A stretch of 64,000 nucleotides of DNA from NCBI GenBank assembly GCA_964057225.1, contig OZ059897.1, positions 8,866,001 through 8,930,000 on the forward strand, given 5' to 3'. Below are positions 24,002 through 37,300 of this stretch, piece by piece. Position 1 is the stretch's first letter. Every line of letters begins with the position of its first letter. The DNA comes from Auanema rhodensis (lineage: Eukaryota > Nematoda > Chromadorea > Rhabditida > Rhabditidae). The position numbers and the translations under genes are program-made. The notes below the pieces were generated by a model. It ran no database searches, was not told the DNA's origin, and saw only the letters and a program-made list of their open reading frames with translations.

Positions 24002-25459
24002 GTTGTCGCTGAAATGAATAGATAATACAAAAAGAATTGGCGAATATAGGTGTAATTGCCACCGAAATAAGAAATGTCTCTTGATCATCATGACAACAAG
24101 TTACGAACAAGTAGATGAAAGTAAATAATACGAACATGTAGAATCGATGTATGTACTAATCGTGAAGGCCGAGAACATAGCAAAAAATTGAATTGACGAA
24201 AATGGATCACCATGCTGGGTGTGGGGAATTCGATATTATTCAATACCAAGTAGAAGTGTTGTATTCAAGGAAGATGATGTTCAACAGAAGTTGTATTGAA
24301 AAATCAATAAGAAACATAAAAGATATTACTTAATTGTAAATAGAATTACACAACTTGTTTGGCATAAAGGTCAAATAGTGCCCCAGGGTATGTTAAAGCC
24401 TCGATTAATACACTGAATATGCGCCAACAACGACTTAATGTTTTCGATTGTGCTGTGGTGTTTGCCAGAGAACACACAGACTGCTTAAGGCAAGGAAATG
24501 AGATGAATGATGGAAATGTGAGAGCAAGACAATAATAGAGACGCAGCTATAATGAGAGAATATATACAAGGAGTGGGAAAGATAGATGAAATGAGAAAAG
24601 GAAGAATGAATTATAACATACATACAAAAAGAGTTTGAGTAGAAATGAGCCTGCTTAAGAAACTAATTTGAAATGTAGTAAAATGGCAAGAAGGAGCAAT
24701 ATGATCGGTATCTAATCTGCTAGATGAAGCTGTGGGATTTCGCGGTTTAAAAGACAAGACAGCGAATCTGGGACTAGACTTTATCTAGATAAACAAAACG
24801 AAAGAAGATGAGACACAGTTATGAGACAGCCCTTCTCGTTTACTAATGACACAATGTTTCTCAACATGAGAATAAATACTCTGATCTGAATACTTTATTA
24901 CTTTCATTAAATGTTTTTTTCAATGATTTGTGTGTAGCAGAAGCCTATGTAATCAAATAATTCATATCAGATTGGAGAAACAGCGTGCGTGCGTGATGCT
25001 CTCTATTGACGTCAATTGATAAGAATTACAATGAGTTTAATCGTCTTATTAATTCATAAAGTAGATCTCATTTATTTAGTTAAAATGCATAAATTATAAA
25101 TATTCAATTAATCTGTCAACAAGCGATTCTATAGAATACAAGACATCTTCAAAAAAAAAGTACGATTTGTTTGAGAACGGTGAGAGAAAATCAGTAAAAT
25201 CAATCACGAAATCCTTAGGTATATGCAAAGATTTATGAAAATTCCAAATCAAAAAGTGCAACTTCCTGACATGAGTGCGTTTCTCGTTAGAAGGTGAATG
25301 ATGTTTGAAGTTAGTCTAGTTTTTTTTCTCAACCTTCGGCAGCTGCTTCGAATATCAGTGTAATTAGGAGGAAACAATGAGAACAATATATAAAAACGAG
25401 GAAGACGATATTGAGAGGAAACGTGTGGTAGATTGAATCTCGAATCAAAAATTTAAATC
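24002..25459. other. Intergenic, stargazin-like gene to TRIC-B
   Basis: No open gene seen in this 1.46-kb gap. An acceptor (AG at 24010-24009, minus strand) lies 7-8 nt before the TRIC-B ATG, and a CRE palindrome is at 25007-25014. It is probably the TRIC-B promoter plus the 3' UTR of the stargazin-like gene. Confidence 0.45.
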
Positions 25460-27383
25460 CTATATGTGAAGTTCATTTCCGATGTATGGCGGTTTCGACA
25501 ACTGATTTGGCATCTGTGGCAAAGAGAATGCAACAGAACCACGTTTAACGGCCATTATTCCATTAGCATTCACAGATTCTCGATTCTGAAGCATGCTCGA
25601 AATCATTCAAATTAAATTGTAAACTAAATTCGATTACCATGAGCATTGCAGGAAAAAACGCTTCTTGAGTCAACGACCTCAGAGCTGACGGCGGAGGAGG
25701 CGAACGCCTCATGAGCATTTCAAATGAAGGAGCATTAGAAGATGTACTCCTGGAAATTTTATTTGAGCATTATCGGAGAAAATGTTCAAGTTGTTTCTGA
25801 TAATTTCATTATTGTATAATTTAATCGCAAAATAGAATTACTGATATGATTGAAAGCATGTGGCAAATTTCATCAATTCTTTTCTATTATAATCGAAAAT
25901 ATTGACAGGAATCAAATGATTTGAGGAGTCAAATACTATTATTCATCATGTGGTATTCAAATAATTTTATTTTGTTTTATACATTTCTAACCTTATTTCA
26001 ATAGAAATTATGAAATCAAGAGTCAAAACTTCCTAACTCATGTCATTCTATCTGTTATACTTTTTTTGTACTTTATATAGCAATTATTCATATTATATCG
26101 TATAGTTTAAAGAGTTAAATAAATCTAAAGTTTTGAAATTAAAATCATATATACCTTGTTCTATTATCAAAACGAGCATGATGGTAAGCATTTTCTCTAG
26201 AAACTATTTCTTCACTATTTTGATCAGTTCCTACAGTATTCTAAAACATATAAAATATAATTAATAACTATGTTTAATTCAAATACTGTATGTGTATTTA
26301 GTAATGAACGAAGTTTATATCGATTAAATGTTCGTTCATCTCTTTTTGCCATATAAACCATGATGGAAAAGAGAGCAGCCAATTCTGTTAAGAGAAATGA
26401 AGCCTGAAGAATATAATATAATTAATTTTTTGTTATCTTTATCTTTATAATTACTTTTAAAAATATAAATGAATAACCATATTGAAAATGAAACAATGGT
26501 ACATCCATTTTGGAAGCTGGATGTATACGATTACCAACTTCTTTTGAGACAGCAGACATGTACACAATAATGCAAAGAAAGTTAGCAATCCCTGTAATTT
26601 GGATTCAAGAATAAAAAAAATAAAACTTGAATTTGAAAACCTGCATTGATATGAACTAATGTTGATGTTAATAATGATGCGTAGGGTGTTGGTAGTTTGT
26701 AACAAACAAATGACATAAATAATCCAACAACATCCAATAACATTCCTGTCATCATAAACGGAAATGATCGTCGCGATGATTCTGAATTTGTAATTGAATA
26801 AGCTTTTAAGTTTAAAAAAAGTTTAATTATTCTTGTATAACAATTTGATTTTATTATTTTATTTGTCGTTTCTTTCAAACACAGCCGAGTTTATCCCGTT
26901 CAAACTTGAAAATGATTTGCACTGATACGTATAAACGTGACGTGATTCTGCTTCAGGTTGGACGTCATGTAAACAGTAAAGCATGCAAATTCGAACGTTT
27001 TCTCAAAAGTTTATGAAATGTTTTTTCCAAGAATGATCTTAATTTTATGTCTTTTATATAATACATATAATATAAATCTTTAAATTATGGTAATAAGAAT
27101 TATATTAGAATAAAGTATGCACGATGCTTCATTTATCATAAAATATAATTCTTCTAAAAATAGAATTATAATAATTTGCTAATCAAAGTTTGACCCACTC
27201 ACTCACCAGATCTTTGTCTACACAAGTTATACGTCAAATTCTTTTCAATTAAATCAATGTTCTTGTTAACATTTACATGTTTAGAAATGTGTATTATCTT
27301 ATATCTATTACCTAATTTTGGAGCAATATACATATAATATATATGAATTGCCTGAATATTTAACTATTATTTTATGTATAAAT

Positions 27384-27415
<32 letters not shown>

Positions 27416-28536
27416 CCTCTCTCTCGCTCTTTCTCTCTCTCTCTTCATGGTCTCATCAGATTTTCATAATAGTTTGAATCTTCAATTGACTTACGTTGAA
27501 CAGATGTTGTCACATCACTCGGATCATCATCTATCAAATATTCTACTGGCTGACAATGAAAATCATGTACTGCTAAAATGGATAAAAATATTAAAACAAA
27601 TAGTTTGAGTTGCTTGCTGAGCAAAAATCAAATGTAAATAGTTATTTATTCATTTTATTTCTTACTAATTTTCTTTTTTTCTTACTTAGTTATTTCAAAA
27701 ACCAATTGAGAGTGATAGAGATCGAGCATATGCACACTACTACATGGTGAAATCTAATTATCTGATTGAATAGAAGAAAAAAAAAGACAAATATAGTAAT
27801 ACTTGTAGTAAAGTATATTTACTCTTAAGAAATATATAAATTTTTAACTGTAAAATATATGAATTCAGACAATATTTTGGGAAAATAATTGAATTTTGAG
27901 ATTATTTCTTTTTAGTTTGAATAATAAAACAACGAAAATAGATTGTTCATTCTAATATATAATATTTTTGTTCATAGTCTATTGGAATTATTCAATTGAT
28001 TTTGAAATATTCATATAACTATTTGATTAATCTACTGTTCTATTTCTTCATTTTCAAATAGTAAAGAACAAAGTGCCAAATAACGTACGATCTAACCAGC
28101 AGAATCTCCATGGACCTATGGAAGCATTCTTATAATATGTTGGCTGATTACCACTAAGGTAGTCATCTGCTTGAGAATTATTCGGCATAATATAATATTT
28201 TAAAACTTCTGATGTATAAAGCCACTTGTTTGTACCAGTTCCTATAAATACTATTTAAATATTTTACATTAGTTTTATTGGTTATTTCTTTATCTGTCTT
28301 TCTTCTATTTCTCTAACTTCTTACCCTCCCTCAAACTACCTTTCATCAATATTTGAAAGCGGGAATGAAATTCTGTTTTCTTGTTTTTTTTCTGATTTCA
28401 ATGTGTATGGGAACTTACCAATTAAGTTGAATGTAAAAGCCATTATTGAGCAATAGAGAGCTAGTACAGTGAGATGACGTCGATTAACTTTACGAATTTT
28501 TATTAATTTATGCTGACTAACAGGTATTACCATCAT
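25460..28536 (-). CDS. Stargazin/TARP-like four-TM protein (CACNG/claudin superfamily), 9 exons, about 361 aa
   Basis: Likely AMPA-receptor auxiliary subunit of the stargazin/TARP type. Layout: basic cytosolic N-terminus, TM1 near residues 20-40, a long extracellular loop with claudin-like GPWRFCW (about 82-88) and a later YQC cysteine (about 118), TM2 near 126-147, TM3 in the region containing IIVYMSA, the family segment QYGYSFIF before TM4, and TM4 in ASFLLTELAALFSIMVYM. A long cytosolic tail follows with a proline stretch and no classic TTPV-type PDZ ligand at the end. Exons: 28536-28419, 28241-28089, 27001-26906, 26781-26641, 26591-26455, 26403-26287, 26240-26155, 25749-25638, 25585-25460, in phase throughout. 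The exon 27001-26906 (acceptor TTTTGAG) is the least certain. The intron 28088-27002 is unusually long and holds a CT microsatellite. An acceptor lies 7 nt before the ATG. Confidence 0.82.
27384..27443. repeat. (CT)n microsatellite in stargazin-like intron
   Basis: CT repeat with ATCTTTCC and GCT interruptions, inside the 1.1-kb intron 28088-27002. On the sense (minus) strand it reads GA. Confidence 0.92.
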
Positions 28537-30276
28537 CTTTGATCTGAAGAGAGAGAGAGAGAGAAAGAGAGATGAAAAATAGAAAATTTTACGAATAAGG
28601 AGTATATAGATTCGCCTTAAGAGAAAAGCTTAAAAAAGAAAAAAAACAATAATATATCAGTAAACTTAGTAGAATTATACGATTTATTATAATTTTATTT
28701 GAAATACATATATAAATATCTCCAAACGATTCTGATATATTCAGCATGTCACAGAGAAATAGCGCTAGTTTACCAGAAAAAGCGAAGAATGCAAAATACA
28801 TTTTCTAGGAGGAACTTCAGAGCAACTCTTAAGAAATTGTGGGATGTGCTTTGCGACCGACGTCGTCTGACATCTACGACATCAATTGAATTTTAAGAAA
28901 TTTTTCCGACGAGAGACGTGAAGCTTTATGAAGAAGATGAAGACGACGTGCACAGATTCTGGAGAGAGCGTGACGAATTGAGAGATTGAAACGATGAAAA
29001 AGAGATGCTAAAGTAGATGGAGAAATATTCAAAAGTTGACTATGATTGCTATAAAGGACTACAGAATATACCTTGAATATGAAAATCCGATAATAGTAAA
29101 GCAGCGCGTCTTCAGATATGTGATTTTCTCAAACGGTCATAACCTCCTTTCTGGGTTGCTGACGTTTGAAGTGCTACTTGAATTTTGACTTATCCAAATC
29201 TTGAACATCAAAAGATTTTGCTATGACATCGTCGAGTAATCAGAGATGATTCTTCAATCCGGAATTAACATTTTTATGAAATATGAAAGCGATGAAACAT
29301 TATGTTTTTCCAAAAAAAATTCGAATATTTTACTGTCAATCTATGTATTCATCACAAAATTGTTGTGTTGAGTTATTACAGATACAGATACATATAAGCT
29401 AAAATTGCCCCAAATAGGTGATATAAACGTTTTTCTAAAGAATAATTTGTATTTTTTAATTTATTCAATGTTTTATTTCATTTTCGTATTTGTTATTTTC
29501 CCAATACAGCAACAATGAAAATGAGTTTGAGTACGCGTTATGTTGTTGTTTCTCCTTGCTTAAGCTTAAATGTATGTATCGCTACGCCGTTAAAGGTCGA
29601 ATGTCAGAATTGGAAAAATCTTGTTGTTAAGAAAACCTGAAAGTATTTTCCATGTTTTAGATAACAACAGCACACAGAGTTCATGAAAAAAGAGATCAGT
29701 CAGATCGACTTAGTTCTTTATGTAGTTGCTGTTATAGTGCGAGCTTTGGTTATGAATTTAATATTTCAATAAGCTTTTCAATAGTTTGAACTTGAAACAC
29801 ATGCTCATATTTCTTATAAAGTCTCAACTTATAGTGCATTTATGTATGAATATATCGAATAATATAGGAAAAATGACTAAATCTCTTGTAGATATTGTTT
29901 CTTTTTTTTTTTTTTTCAAATTATTCAACACATTTCACTGTTTTTGCTTTCATTTTGCCGCTAATTTTCTTGTTTTTTTAATCAGATTTTAAACTTTATG
30001 AGAATCATTTTGCTAATCTAAACATGCACACTACTGATGAGTACGAACGAATTGTTATGTCAGAACCAACGTTTGGTATTGCCTTCCACGTTTTTTTTTA
30101 ATTTTTCTTTCACATACACTGATTATAATGAAGTTGTTGAATAGTAAAAAAATAACAAGTAAATGTTTATTCAGCTTTGAATAGCTGTAAAACACACAGA
30201 AGTACATATCAAATAGATGAGATCGTCTATCATCTAGAGATCAGAGCATGGCTGTGCTTCCTTACAAGAGAGATTC

Positions 30277-30277
30277 A

Positions 30278-30319
<42 letters not shown>

Positions 30320-30333
30320 CAGAGAGAGATAGA
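30277..30333. repeat. Imperfect (GA)n microsatellite
   Basis: GA repeat interrupted by GATA and GACA units. Confidence 0.9.
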
Positions 30334-31020
30334 AAAAAAAAAGAGATCGTGTAAGAGATATTAAACATATATCAAAAAGAGTGAGAGAGAAATGAAGAGA
30401 GAATAAAATGATCCAAGGAATACATGGAGACGTAGTGACACCCCAAACAAATCAGAACAGTTTGGGAGGCGCCAGTTGGCGTCTTGAGAGTTTCCAACGT
30501 CTCTATGAAGAACAATACTTCAATATATGAGTATTATCTTCGCAAAAACGTTGATGGAGAGGACGATGATGAAGATGATGATGGATGCTACTCGATGTGA
30601 ACACGTTTTGAAGATGGGCAAAAACGGAACCACATGATATTGGTTAAAGACGTTCAACGCAGATTCTAAGATTCAGTGAATTCGGAATTCTGACTGATCA
30701 GATGCAGAGAGGCAATATAGTTAGTATAAAAGTAATAGTAGGGATTTAATGATCTAATCTAAAACATAATTGTTGTTTTTTTTTCTGGAAAACTGGTGAT
30801 AAAAAGAAAAAAATTACAAAAGTAATCACAAACAATTAATAGTAATTGGAATTATTAGACTGTTTTTCTAGATATTCATCTCATTTTCATTGAAAATTCT
30901 TCAAAAATGAGATGAAGAAATTGGGGGATACTAATAATAGAAGAGTAAAGTTATGGAATTCTGAGATGAAATACTGTTTTCTGACGTCAATGCTTCTGTT
31001 GTTGAAGGTCATCGTATTTA

Positions 31021-31110
31021 GCCGAATCGAACAAAAGTTTGTGCTCGTTTGCCGAATCGGACGAATGTTTGAGCACGTTTTCCGAACCTAACGAACGTTT
31101 GTGCTCTCTT
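31021..31110. repeat. Three-copy 30-bp imperfect tandem repeat
   Basis: Units 31021-31050, 31051-31080 and 31081-31110. Each begins CCGAA at its second base and contains a GTTTG core followed by GC. Units 1 and 2 match at 25 of 30 positions and unit 3 is more diverged. It is GC-richer than its surroundings and not a simple microsatellite. Confidence 0.85.
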
Positions 31111-31509
31111 GTTCATATCCAAATTATCTTCTTCTGAAACGAATAAATTATGTAATTGAATTATGAGGTGAGAATTTCATTGTTTCAAAATCTTTTTTTA
31201 AATTTTCAAATTATGGAGAGCCTTCAAAGAGAGAGGATTTGAATAATTCGCCAGAAATACTTAATTAAATTTCTATTCAGTCGTGTCTGAATAATTGACT
31301 TTCATAGTACGACATTTAACAAAGAAAAATGCTTTCATCAGTCAAACCCTCCTCCCCCAACATGGCAGGTAATTTGATAAGTTAAATTTATCCAAAAATC
31401 GCATTTGCCTGCTACTGTGAAAGCAAATTTATCATAACATCTGTTGATTATTATTCAGAAATTCATGATTTTTGACATATTTTATCAATTAGATGTTTGA
31501 AATAAGTTG

Positions 31510-31807
31510 TTAAAGCAGATATGATGATTTACCAGCTTGTTCAGATTCCTTCTGTGAACTTAAGATATTTTCTAACAATTCCTGTCTCTGTTCATCGTTG
31601 AGCTTATTGAAATCCAAATAACCTGAAAAGAGAAGCTCATCATTAATTTAATTCGAAACTTAGTTTGTGTTCATAAAATATTATATAATAAAGTTATAAC
31701 TTACTGATGGCCTCATCTAGCTTAGTTTCTGAAGCGGGGGCGGCGTGGACGGTAGTCAAGGCACACAAGGCGCAGACAAGAAGGACGGCGAGATGAAGCT
31801 TGTTCAT
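31510..31807 (-). CDS. Small secreted peptide of unknown function, 2 exons, 71 aa
   Basis: I do not recognise the family. Exon 1 (31807-31705) encodes a clear signal peptide (LAVLLVCALCALTTVHA, cleavage expected near HA-AP). Exon 2 (31622-31510) encodes an acidic, probably helical segment (LNDEQRQELLENILSSQ). The mature product would be about 49 aa with no cysteine pairs and no dibasic or amidation signal. Codons in exon 1 are strikingly GC-rich (GTC, GCC, CTC) compared with the AT-rich surroundings, suggesting strong expression. The exon junction is in phase with a GTAAGT donor and TTTTCAG acceptor. A TTGTAG acceptor sits 28 nt before the ATG. A second possible donor (GGTAAA near 31532) could give a different C-terminus. 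It stands alone in a 24-kb gene-poor region. Confidence 0.72.
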
Positions 31808-31911
31808 AACTTACAAGAAGTAAGATGGGGGGTACCTACAACAAATAAAATAAAGAAAATCAATGCAAATGAGAAAAAACGAATAAAAAAAGAAGAATAG
31901 CGAAAGATAGA

Positions 31912-31968
31912 GAGTGAGAGAGAGTATGTGAGAGAGAGAGAGAAAGAGAAATAGAGAGAGAGAGAGAT
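31912..31968. repeat. Imperfect (GA)n microsatellite
   Basis: GA repeat 105 bp upstream of the secreted-peptide ATG, in its probable promoter or outron. Confidence 0.9.
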
Positions 31969-33289
31969 AAATACAAGAAAAACAAATTCAAATAGTAAGA
32001 AAATAAACATGTACATGCATATACTATTCAGTGTCCAACTTAATTTTATCAAATTGGTAAACAACAATAGGTAATTAAAGATAGAGAAAGTGTGAGATAT
32101 ATAGAGAGTAAAAGAATAACTAAAAGGGAAAATGGGTGTAAGGTATAACAAGGTCTTTGACTTATGCACATCTGTCTCAATTTTCAAACAAATAATTGAA
32201 TTCTTCAGCTTTTATTTCATTTCTGTCTAAAGGTTAATAAAGGTATTGTCACAAAAGTTGAAAACATGAAGTTATTTGTTTCAAAGGGACAAAGAAATTT
32301 CAAAAAAAATTGAAATTCAGCTTATAACATGTAAGAAAGTGTTTAAAAATATATTTTGAGTGAAGAACATGATGGGAATTGTACGAAGTTATTCTCATTT
32401 TCATGGATTTATCAAAAAGTTTCGATTGGTTTATCAAAAAAAATTTTAAAAGGGAAAGGGGGAATATTTTTTATAAATTTGACACGCAAGAGATGTATGG
32501 CAGGGAGAACTGTGATAGCATATCGGATGCAGATCTGTTGGGAATCTGATAATGACAACTGGGGATGGCAAGAGACGTCAAAGGAAAAAAAATGCTTTGG
32601 AACAACAGGTGATCGAATTGAGAAGGAATTCAGATTTTTTCCTGATAACGTCTGGCCAGAAATGGAAAATGTGAACAGCTTTAGATCACGGAGATACTCG
32701 ACGATAATTAAGCTGAATGACAAGAAGGGTGGTTCCGAAATGTGGCCAGGACTGACTCTATGTAGTAGGAGGAGCATGATTTGACAACGGCGACAAAGCT
32801 TTGCTGCTACTTGGTATTGACGTCATCTGACGTGAAATAGAGATATAAGTGAAAATGTGACGCATAGACAATTCAAAATATGAGATCGGGTCACAGGTGA
32901 TTCTAATTCAACGTCACACGAAAGGGATGATGCAGATTATAAGTAAATTTGATTCTAAATGTTGGCGTGCATGATATGTGATAGATTGAAAATATAGATG
33001 AAGCCAGGAAAAAAAAAGAAAAAGAAGAGAAATAGATGTAAGAGTAGGGTGGTATATTAGAGTAAGATTGATGAATATGTGAAGAAGGCGGAGCTGTGAG
33101 ATTTATATAGAAGAGAGAACAAGAGATAAAGAGAAAGAGAGAAAGTGATAGAGAGATAGAAGTACTAGGAGAGATAGTCAGGTAGAGAGAATATCATATA
33201 TGGCAAAGCTGAATAACAAGGTGATAGAAAGTAACAGGTAAAAGAGAATTAATACATTGTTTCTCTTTACCTCTTTATCTAATAGCTCA

Positions 33290-33330
33290 TTTCTCTCTCT
33301 CTCTGTCTCTCCCTCTCTCTCTCTCTCTCT
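33290..33330. repeat. (CT)n microsatellite
   Basis: CT repeat with a GTCTCTCC interruption. Confidence 0.9.
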
Positions 33331-34217
33331 GTTCCGAACTTAGAATGTTTCTCATTCTTCCTCTGTTTTTATTTTCACCTTTGATTCCTGACCTTCATTT
33401 CTTACAATAGTATGCTTGATCTCCTTCATTTATGATTCCTTGAATAACTAAATTGACAGTTACGATATGGTATGAACAGAGATCATGATGATATATGAGC
33501 TTTTCAAGTTTCAACCTAATTTCGTATTTCTGTTATGTAATGAAACGAAGTTTCAATTATTGGATTATATGATATTTGTTTTGAAAAATACACAAAAATT
33601 CATGATTTCGACACTTTTTTGTTAATTCTTCGTAAAGCAATGTCGCGAAGTACATTGAGATTGCATGAGTGGGTTGAAAAAGGAAGAAGATATGACGTGT
33701 TTATGTAGATGAACAGGTGGGAGGACGAGGGATTTCCTTGTTCTTAGATTCATTTACGGATAGGCTTCATTGTATAATAAACTTTTCGATTATATAACTT
33801 CAAAATCTTAAGAATATAATTCCAATTTGAAGAATATAATATTTATATTTAGAACGAGTTGCAGCACTTGATGATGATATACAGGATATTCTTCATTTGT
33901 GCTTGATTTGATTAAATATTACCTCCAAAATCAGATATAATACCCTTGTAGTATAATCATTTCAACTATAATTCAGTTGAATTTTGAACAAAAATTAGAA
34001 AACTATGTTTTCATACAAATTGTAGTTTAAAGCAGATCAAAGCTATGTTACTGATTAATCATTCAAATGGTGCACACATTTATAGAGTAGAGGGAGGAAA
34101 AAGGACAAAAAGATTGATAAAACAGAAAAAAAAATTATTTGGGTGAATTAATCATAAAGTTGCGGTCGAAAAATTCTTGTAAAGATTTCCAGCTGTTCAT
34201 TGACGTCTATAATGAAG

Positions 34218-34352
<135 letters not shown>

Positions 34353-37300
34353 TCTTGCTTTATAAGCTTTAAAATCCTCCTGTCTCACATAAAAATATGA
34401 GGATAATATAAATTTTAATCAAAAATCACTTGAAGTTAATTAAAAAATCCAATTTATGAAGTTTATAGATATCATAAGATTTCTATGAAAAATCATAAAA
34501 ATGCCGTTTATATATATTGAACTAAAGATATTAATGACTTTATTGCTACAATTTTATGAGAAAAGCTGATAAATCCTTGCAACAGATCAGAAGCCAAAAT
34601 AGTAACTTGAACTCATTCAATGTTTAAAAAATAGAAGAAGAGGGGAAAATGATAGAAATGAAAGATAAGGAGAGGTTTCAAGAACATAAAACAGAGATGG
34701 GAAGTGAACTTTGTAAGACTCCAAAGTATATGTATTCATATATTACAGACACACATACACAGAGCACTTTCATGTCCAAAAAGGGGAATGAAGGTAGGAT
34801 GTTAGATATTCATCCTTTTCATCTCCTCTGTGTATTTTAGTTTCAGCATATTTCATGAAAATCGGGTGAATAAGTGAAAAGCTTAGAGAAAGTTAAATAA
34901 AGACCAAGAAGGTATTAAAGGAAAAATGAGGTACATTGTTTGTTGTTGAAAAGATCAGAAAAGAACTTTTCAAAACGGGATGAACCCGTTGTCTTGTCAA
35001 AAATTCCTTTAAACTTATCGAGGCAGACCGGGAGAAAAAGGGAAACAAATTCGGTTTAAGCTTACAAAGAAATGAAACAGATTTGAGTTATGTTATGGTC
35101 GGAAAACGGAAATTCAGAGTAATTTTTTCTTTTTTTGTCGTCTCAGAGGTAGGAAAAGCACAAAACGTGGTGTCCACCAGAATGTGATGTCATTTAGAAG
35201 TGAAAAAAAGTCTTTGAATTACATAAATAGCTTAGTTCAGAAGAATACAGGTTGAATTCTCATCTAATTCCACTAATGTGCTTCAACTTAATTGAGAGGA
35301 ATTACGGAATGGTCTTGACTGGGACACACATTTTTTGAATCAAACAGAAGCTCATGAGATTATTGATCACTTAGAATTCGATCAAATGTTTTTTTTGGTT
35401 ATATAAAAAGAAACTTCCTTATTATCAAATAGGAGACAGAGAAAGGGAAAAGGCAAGATTGGAGAGAGGGGGGGGGGAGTAGCCAAGAAGAAGGAAGCAT
35501 ATGTAAGAATTAATTTTGAAAAAAAAAGAATGGATGAATGGTTATACATTCAATATATATGTATATATATATTAATATGATATCAAAATATGCTTTTTGA
35601 TGTAATAAAAGATGAAGATAACATGTAAGTTTGATAATAATGATCTAATTAGAACAAAAAATTGAAAAGAAAAGATGTTTCTCTTGTTCTTAGAACATGA
35701 GCATGCTCATCAGATTTAAATATTCAGAACCTCTTCACGAGATATACAAGAATTTCAATATTGTTTCTTCGAAATTTGTGATTTTCAATGTCTGATTTTC
35801 CATCTTTTCCATTTTTTCATTTTACAAAAAAAGGTTAGAAGTTAGGCGTTGCCAGTATCAATTCAAGCATATCTGTAAGAAGTTGAAACACGATTTCCTG
35901 GAGTCAAACATGATCTATGACATGGAGATCAGCTTAGAAACACAGTTTAATATCTTTTCCACGAAATTAATATTAAACGGACATGTGATAACAACTTAAA
36001 GTAAAATTAGCTGACGGTTTTAGAATAAAATACTAGAAAATGAAGCGAAAAATCTCGTTAAACTATGTAGAAGCTATATGCTATACCCGCGAACCTATGC
36101 TCAAAGTCGACAGCCGACAATGACTATTGAAGGGGCAATACATATACAGCTGAATAACAATTTTTATTTGAAATAATATTGAAATATAAAAAATAATTAG
36201 TTTTGTTTCCTTGAAATAATGGAAATAACACGTGTTTAATCAGTCTTTATATATTTTTATATAACTTTTTAATTTAATTTTTTGTTTTGTTTGTAATCAT
36301 GAAAAATAATAGTTTAAAGTATGAATGAGTTGTGGTAGTAGAAGTAGTAGTGAGATATACAGATAGATACCTACTACATCCTATATACATGATACATCTA
36401 TGTATTATCTATCCATTTACAACTTTTTCTGTATATTCTTATGTATATAAACAGAAACATATGTATCTAATACACAAAACATCTACTATAAATAGATGCA
36501 GAAGCAGGAACAGGAGCAGAAACACGTGTATTTCTATATTTCTATTCAACAATTTTCTTTTTTTTTCTTCAAATTTCTTCTGCAAATCTATACCACCTAT
36601 ATCTATTATTTACTTGATTTCATTTAAAACTTTAAATTATTCTGCAAACTCAATTGCGCGGGTGGAGGGAGAATAGTAAACTTCAACAGTTGTAAGTGGA
36701 AGAACATTTGAAAACTTTCGAAAAATGTTCCACTTCTTCAAATTATGCTTGTTGAAGTTGGAAACAAGAGTTTAAGCTGAACGGAGTTTATCCGGTATGA
36801 ACAGTCAGTGCAATACCTTTTTTCGAATAATTTGCCTCAGGCGGATATTGAAGTTGTATGTATGTATGTGTAAAAAAAAATTCCTTTCGTTACCTCCATG
36901 TGGCTGGTCTCGACTGGAAATAGCGTTAAGGGTGAAGATCAAAAAAATAATAAAAATAGTTAAAAACGAAAATTTTCCTGTTCATGTCGTCATAGCCTAA
37001 TTGAATATTCGACATCGTTTATAACAATAATAATAATAATAATAACAATGAATATATGAGACTAATAATAAAAATAAAAATATTATTATTATTACTGTTT
37101 TGTACTTTTCTAATTATTTTCTTTTTTTTTTCGTTTGAAACACAAGAAAATATGAAAAAAAAACATTGTGAACAAAAGAAAAATTATTTTTTTCAGCATA
37201 TGTAATACAAAAACAGAAAAAATTGTTCAAAACTGATTTGATGAAGAAACAGCTGTTGATAAATTAAATTTGTTTTCATTGTATTAAGAAGAAAAACTGC

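Larger units (their letters stand above)
28537..31509. other. Intergenic region upstream of the stargazin-like gene
   Basis: No gene seen. It holds two G+A microsatellites, a less AT-rich patch near 28840-28990, a CRE palindrome at 30982 and the three-copy 30-bp tandem repeat at 31021. It probably includes the stargazin-like promoter. Confidence 0.5.
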
